10,469 bases of DNA from Acidimicrobiales bacterium. GTDB taxonomy: Bacteria; Actinomycetota; Acidimicrobiia; Acidimicrobiales; Iamiaceae. A model generated the notes under the pieces. It was not told the origin of the DNA. It did not search any database and saw nothing but the letters and a program-made list of their open reading frames with translations. Position numbers and translations under genes: made by a program. The stretch lies in contig JAGQSI010000038.1 in assembly GCA_020439605.1 (NCBI GenBank), forward strand, positions 1 through 10,469, written 5' to 3'. Below, piece after piece: positions 6,904 to 10,469 of this stretch (position 1 is the first letter of the stretch; each line of letters starts with the position of its first letter).

Positions 6904-8232
6904 CTAGTTGGCCGGCTCAGCCGCGGCTTCGATGGCTTTGGCTCTATCTCGAAGAAGGCCCGCAGCGGCACGTAACTCGGACTCCGGGTCCAGATCTCCA
7001 TCGGCATCTCTTGCCTCTGAGATCATGGCGAGAAGCCGCTCTCCAAACGTGCTCTGCTCGGTGATCTCGGGCATTTCAACGCCGATGGTTGCCGCCTTCT
7101 TCAGGACCTTCAAGGCGTACAACAGGGCGGGAAGATCCGCTGGGATGCCCTCGAAGATCGAGCCTCTCCCCTTCTCTGCCTTCTTGATCTGCTCCCAGTT
7201 GGCCACCACATCTTCTGAGCCGAGAACCCCAACTTCGCCAAAGACGTGGGGATGGCGATGAACCAACTTGTCGTGCACGCCTCGTGCAACGTCTCCGAGC
7301 CCAAACGCTCCGGCTTCGGTGGCGAGAGTGGTGTGGAACACGATCTGAAACAGCAGGTCCCCGAGTTCTTCCTCAAGGTCTGCATAGGCATCCGGATCTA
7401 CATCTACGCCACCGTCCCCAACCGGCCCCAGAGCCTCCAGAACCTCGTAGGTTTCTTCGAGCAGATGACGCCGAAGCGTGCGGTGAGTCTGTTCCTGGTC
7501 CCACGGGCACTCGGATCGGAGCCTGGCCACCAGTTCCACGAAGGCAGCAACCTCGCCGGCCACGGGCTCTGCCATCTGCGGAATGTAGATGGAGGTGAGG
7601 TGGTCGGGCTCTATTTCACGGTCCAGATCTGCCCACTCGAGGCTGAAGACCTTCTCGTCCGGCAACCCGAGCCTCTGCAGGACCATGACCGGGGCGCCCG
7701 GGGGTTCTTCGACCGCGAGTTTGATGTCCGACAGCACCCGGGTGTTGTGACAGTGCGCAACTAGGAGCGGACCTCGCTCGCCAGCACCCGCGACTGCGAA
7801 ACGGTGGCCGTCTATCAGGCGAACCCCTTGCTCATATGGGTCTACGCCGAGGCTGACCCAAGCCAGGTCCACAAAGGACATGGCCGCAATGACTTCAAGT
7901 TCTATCTGTCCTGACTGTTCGGCTTCATCGAGCAGATCCACCGTTCTTTCGAGAACCCGCGGAGAACCGGGCACCGCGTAGAGAATCTCGCCATGGCGCT
8001 CAGCCTCACCAATGAGATCCACAACGATCCCACGGTAAACCTCGTCGAAAGTGTCTGCGCTCTCGTAACGATGATCGAAACTCGATGCACCCTCCACCAC
8101 AAACGCACTGGGGTGACGGCTCGTACGAAGAAAGCGTGCGGCGGGCTCTACAGATTCGATGGCGCGGCGGGCGCCTTGGGTCAACAGGCTCGGATCGCCC
8201 GGGCCAAGGCCGACCACGACGATCCGACCCAT
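6904..8232 (-). CDS. mazG: MazG-family nucleoside triphosphate pyrophosphohydrolase fused to a tetrapyrrole-methylase-like domain (YabN type)
   Basis: A 442-residue two-domain cytoplasmic protein. The N-terminal half (1 to about 225) has a tetrapyrrole (corrin/porphyrin) methylase fold with the SAM-type loop VGLGPGDPSLLT (7-18) and a YAVPGSP loop (85-91). The C-terminal half is MazG, an all-α NTP pyrophosphohydrolase that removes non-canonical or excess (d)NTPs: CPWDQEQTH (242-250), the first metal motif EETYE (259-263), the second EELGD (288-292), and the KLVHRHPHVFG (322-332) and NWEQIKKAEK (345-354) segments. A second MazG repeat, found in long MazG proteins, seems degenerate: after LPALL-AL-K--KKAA (367-381) no EExxE motif follows. 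The frame is open up to 8403, but ATG 8232 is chosen because it starts the methylase domain and lies 1 base after the upstream stop. Whether the methylase half is catalytic is unknown. Confidence 0.95.
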   Translation of the reverse strand: MGRIVVVGLGPGDPSLLTQGARRAIESVEPAARFLRTSRHPSAFVVEGASSFDHRYESADTFDEVYRGIVVDLIGEAERHGEILYAVPGSPRVLERTVDLLDEAEQSGQIELEVIAAMSFVDLAWVSLGVDPYEQGVRLIDGHRFAVAGAGERGPLLVAHCHNTRVLSDIKLAVEEPPGAPVMVLQRLGLPDEKVFSLEWADLDREIEPDHLTSIYIPQMAEPVAGEVAAFVELVARLRSECPWDQEQTHRTLRRHLLEETYEVLEALGPVGDGGVDVDPDAYADLEEELGDLLFQIVFHTTLATEAGAFGLGDVARGVHDKLVHRHPHVFGEVGVLGSEDVVANWEQIKKAEKGRGSIFEGIPADLPALLYALKVLKKAATIGVEMPEITEQSTFGERLLAMISEARDADGDLDPESELRAAAGLLRDRAKAIEAAAEPAN

Positions 8233-8233
8233 C

Positions 8234-9226
8234 TCAGGTCCCGATGCCAGGTGGCAGAACCGTGGCCGCAGCGACGTTCCAATTGCCGTAGCGAGGATCC
8301 ACCTCAACCGATTCCACGATCGGCTGGACCACTTCGCCAACCTTGGGGGACTGCAACTCCGGCTTGAGTTGCTCGGCGATGTCGTCGAGCGAGGGAATGT
8401 CACGGCTGGTAACCATGGCGATCAACCAGCCGCCCTGGACCTCAGTTGGATCCATAGGCGTGTTGACGTCCACAGTGCCGATTGCGGGACCGAGAGATGC
8501 AGCCACATCTGCAACCGCAGCACAACCGGCCTCGCCGCCTTGGGTAGCGGTTACCTCATCGATGCTGACGTCCTTGGCCACATCGCCAAAGGCCTCTCCG
8601 GCACCAAGGCGAGCGAAAGCAGCGTTGGCACCTGCTTCGTCGGTGGTCACAATGACGCTCACACAAATCTGGGTGTAGCTATCCACCTGCGCGTCGTACG
8701 CGGCCTGAAGGTCTTCTTCAGAGACCTCAATGGATGCCCGCAGCGCTGCTTGAACCGCCGTGAACTCGATCTGTTGGTCCAGCCACGCCTTTGGCACGTC
8801 GTCAGAGGTAAGGCCTTGACCCGACAATGTCTGTTCCACGCTCGTCTTGGCCTTCTCACGCATGGCATCGGTGATCTCGCCGCCTTGGCGCTCAACTGCC
8901 TCTCGCAGGATCTCGATCTGCACGAGGGTGGTCAGAGCAGAAGAAGCCGCGGAGGTGGGCATGGTGTCCGCTCCCTCTCCAAGGAACGGGCTCAACAAGG
9001 ACTGGTAGTCATCCTCGCCAAGGCCCTGGGCCTTTGCTCGAACATCGGTGAGTTTCTTGGCGAGTTCCACCTGATCCACAACGGCCTGACGGGAGACACT
9101 CCGGTCACCAATTCTCGCCGCTGGACTAGTGGCTAGCGGCCCGGAGGAACACGCTGAAACTCCAGAGGCGATCATCAAAGCCGCTGCGGCAGTGGCGGCG
9201 ATTCGAGAGAAGCGAAGGCGTTGCAC
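8234..9226 (-). CDS. SurA-like peptidyl-prolyl isomerase-family lipoprotein (probably non-catalytic)
   Basis: A 330-residue envelope lipoprotein: basic N-terminus (RLRFSR), hydrophobic core, and lipobox V-S-A-C with Cys26 as lipidation site. The mature part resembles SurA/PrsA foldases. A helical SurA_N-type region covers about 37-185, then a parvulin-like domain (about 186-275) with the L-x-x-GEAFGDVAKDVSID core (207-223), GGEAG (230-234) and the final GGWLIAMV strand (265-272). The two histidines usual in active parvulins are missing: the HILV strand reads CVSVIV (188-193) and the G-Y-H-I-I strand reads GWLIA. Cys188 and Cys235 could form a disulfide. The ending VDPRYGNW is typical of actinobacterial members. 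The role is most likely chaperoning of exported proteins. The start is GTG at 9226, with no clear ribosome site upstream (a weak TAGCAT -10-like box lies about 9 bases before it, so a leaderless message is possible). It ends 1 base before mazG. Confidence 0.88.
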   Translation of the reverse strand: MQRLRFSRIAATAAAALMIASGVSACSSGPLATSPAARIGDRSVSRQAVVDQVELAKKLTDVRAKAQGLGEDDYQSLLSPFLGEGADTMPTSAASSALTTLVQIEILREAVERQGGEITDAMREKAKTSVEQTLSGQGLTSDDVPKAWLDQQIEFTAVQAALRASIEVSEEDLQAAYDAQVDSYTQICVSVIVTTDEAGANAAFARLGAGEAFGDVAKDVSIDEVTATQGGEAGCAAVADVAASLGPAIGTVDVNTPMDPTEVQGGWLIAMVTSRDIPSLDDIAEQLKPELQSPKVGEVVQPIVESVEVDPRYGNWNVAAATVLPPGIGT

Positions 9227-9317
9227 AACTAAAGGATGCTACTCACTGCCGCCTAAAGGGGAATCGGCGCGACTTGCATGGGAGCAAATCGGCTGAGTTA
9301 GCGCTAGAACTTGATGT

Positions 9318-10469
9318 ATGTCACGCCCACCAGCAAGGCTCGGCGGTGCAGCCGAAGTACAAGCAAGTGGCATAACCACATCCACCCGTGATCCTCAGGA
9401 ACTGGGCAAACGCCTCGCGTTGTGGCTTGGCACAGGGGGTGCGAAGCGAACCAACGTGCAGGTAACCAACGTCCTTACCCCCGAGGGCAACGGAATGAGT
9501 TCCGAGACAATCCTCTTCGACGCGTCATGGGTTCAAGATGGCGTGGGCAATAGCCGCTCTTGCGTTGCACGCATCGCTCCAGAGATGGAGAACCTGCCCA
9601 TCTTCGGCCAATACGACCTTGGTCAACAGTTCGACGCCATGACCTTGGTCCGAGATGCCACTTCGGTGCCGATGCCAGAAGCCCTGTGGTACGAACCCGA
9701 TCCATCGATAGTGGGGTCCGCGTTCTTTGTCATGGAACGCGTGGATGGTGAGATCCCCCGAGATGTGCTGCCCTACACATTTGGCGACAACTGGGTGGAC
9801 TCTGCATCAACCCAACAGCGTCAACGTCTTCAGCGCTCCGCTATTCGCTCTCTCGCACAGATCCACACCGTCACTTCATCCACCCACGACCTATCGGCTT
9901 TTCAATACGACATCTCAGGGGCCACCGCACTGGAGCGCCACATCTCCAAGTGGGAGGCCTACAACGACTGGGTTGCGGGCGAACACCGCTCTGCGTTGTT
10001 GGACGATTGTTTTGGCTGGCTGCGAGACAACATTCCGACGCAGACCCTGCCAGACGCTCTTTCGTGGGGAGACTCGCGAATCGGCAACATGATCTTTTCT
10101 GACTTCGAAGTTGCGGCAGTGCTCGACTGGGAAATGGTTGGAGTTGCGCCACCCGAAGTTGACCTCGGATGGATGATCTACATGCACCAGTTCTTCCAGG
10201 ACATCGCAACCGATCTCGGACTCGTCGGCCTACCCGACTTCATGGTTCCCGCCGAGATGATCTCGCTGTATGAGGACTTCTCAGCCACCTCGGTCGAAGA
10301 CCTTCGCTGGTACCTGGCCTACGCAGCGATGCGCCACGGCGTGATCATGCGGCGAGTTACACAACGAGCCGTGCTGTTTGGCGAGGCCATAGAACCCCCA
10401 GACCTCGACGACATGATCATTCACAGAGCAACCCTCGAAGCAATGCTCGATGGCAGCTACTGGGCGACT
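9318..10469 (+). CDS. Phosphotransferase family protein (APH fold), C-terminus cut by window edge
   Basis: An open frame begins with ATG 9318, just after an in-frame TGA at 9312-9314, and stays open for 384 codons to the edge. The fold is that of aminoglycoside phosphotransferase/choline kinase-like enzymes, which transfer phosphate from ATP to a small molecule. Visible parts are the N-lobe glycine-rich region GNGMSSET (57-64), R85 in CVARIAP at the place of the usual lysine strand, the hinge FVMERVDGE (137-145), the catalytic loop WGDSRIGN (250-257) with D252 and N257, and the metal-binding VLDWE (268-272) with D270. The loop has Trp instead of the usual His before GD, as in the actinobacterial group related to the ACAD10/ACAD11 kinase domain; those may act on hydroxyacyl-CoA or other small molecules, not on antibiotics. 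The protein is nearly complete at the edge. It is transcribed divergently from the surA-like gene across 91 bases. Confidence 0.88.
   Translation, partial: MSRPPARLGGAAEVQASGITTSTRDPQELGKRLALWLGTGGAKRTNVQVTNVLTPEGNGMSSETILFDASWVQDGVGNSRSCVARIAPEMENLPIFGQYDLGQQFDAMTLVRDATSVPMPEALWYEPDPSIVGSAFFVMERVDGEIPRDVLPYTFGDNWVDSASTQQRQRLQRSAIRSLAQIHTVTSSTHDLSAFQYDISGATALERHISKWEAYNDWVAGEHRSALLDDCFGWLRDNIPTQTLPDALSWGDSRIGNMIFSDFEVAAVLDWEMVGVAPPEVDLGWMIYMHQFFQDIATDLGLVGLPDFMVPAEMISLYEDFSATSVEDLRWYLAYAAMRHGVIMRRVTQRAVLFGEAIEPPDLDDMIIHRATLEAMLDGSYWAT

Noticed and set aside
8233..8403. 57-residue N-terminal extension of MazG
   Set aside because: It lies wholly inside the surA-like coding region, is Ser/Arg-rich, and the methylase domain begins exactly at the internal ATG at 8232.
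8159..9136. 325-codon open frame on the plus strand
   Set aside because: It is antisense to mazG and the surA-like gene; composition is shadow-like and no domain is recognisable.
9227..9317. Divergent promoters or operator between the surA-like gene and the phosphotransferase
   Set aside because: Promoters must exist nearby, but I see no convincing -35/-10 pair or inverted repeat; only weak TAGCAT and TAGAAC boxes, so no site is claimed.

Overview
The window looks like a chromosomal segment from a high-to-moderate GC actinobacterium (Actinomycetota), most likely of the Acidimicrobiia type. The main reason is gene order. Reading the minus strand, a SurA-like lipoprotein, a MazG-family protein, enolase, an FtsB/DivIC septum protein, a DUF501 protein and an exopolyphosphatase (Ppx/GppA) follow one another, which is the classical actinobacterial mazG-eno-ftsB-DUF501-ppx neighbourhood. 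DUF4214 secreted proteins and acyl-CoA-dehydrogenase-type phosphotransferases also fit that lineage. The class-level assignment is inference.

Layout, left to right. 1-193 (minus) is the start of a small exported or lipid-anchored protein that runs off the left edge. 198-1142 (minus) is ppx and 1135-1653 (minus) is DUF501; their coding regions overlap by 8 bases. From 1730 to 3996 the plus strand carries two tandem, related secreted-protein genes. The first (1730-2069) is a wreck: a signal peptide joined out of frame to the last part of a DUF4214 protein. The second (2098-3996) is one long reading frame of 632 codons (signal peptide, RTX-like repeats, C-terminal DUF4214 region) broken by a single in-frame TAA at 2902-2904. 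3993-5180 (minus) is an acyl-CoA dehydrogenase whose stop codon overlaps that of the plus-strand gene. 5198-5584 ftsB, 5587-6867 eno, 6904-8232 mazG and 8234-9226 surA-like form a tight minus-strand run with gaps of 17 bases or less, except for 36 bases before eno. From 9318 a plus-strand aminoglycoside-phosphotransferase-fold gene runs off the right edge.

Functionally, the minus-strand run is housekeeping: envelope protein folding, nucleotide-pool cleaning, glycolysis, cell division and polyphosphate/(p)ppGpp metabolism. The acyl-CoA dehydrogenase and the two plus-strand DUF4214 genes sit between ftsB and DUF501, where related genomes normally have nothing or little, so this part looks like accessory material that entered a conserved operon. 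I saw no tRNA, rRNA, CRISPR array, transposase or attachment site. No stretch longer than 300 bases lacks a gene or gene remnant. I found no convincing undescribed multi-gene system; the best leads are the decaying secreted-protein pair and the apparently non-catalytic parvulin-like lipoprotein.
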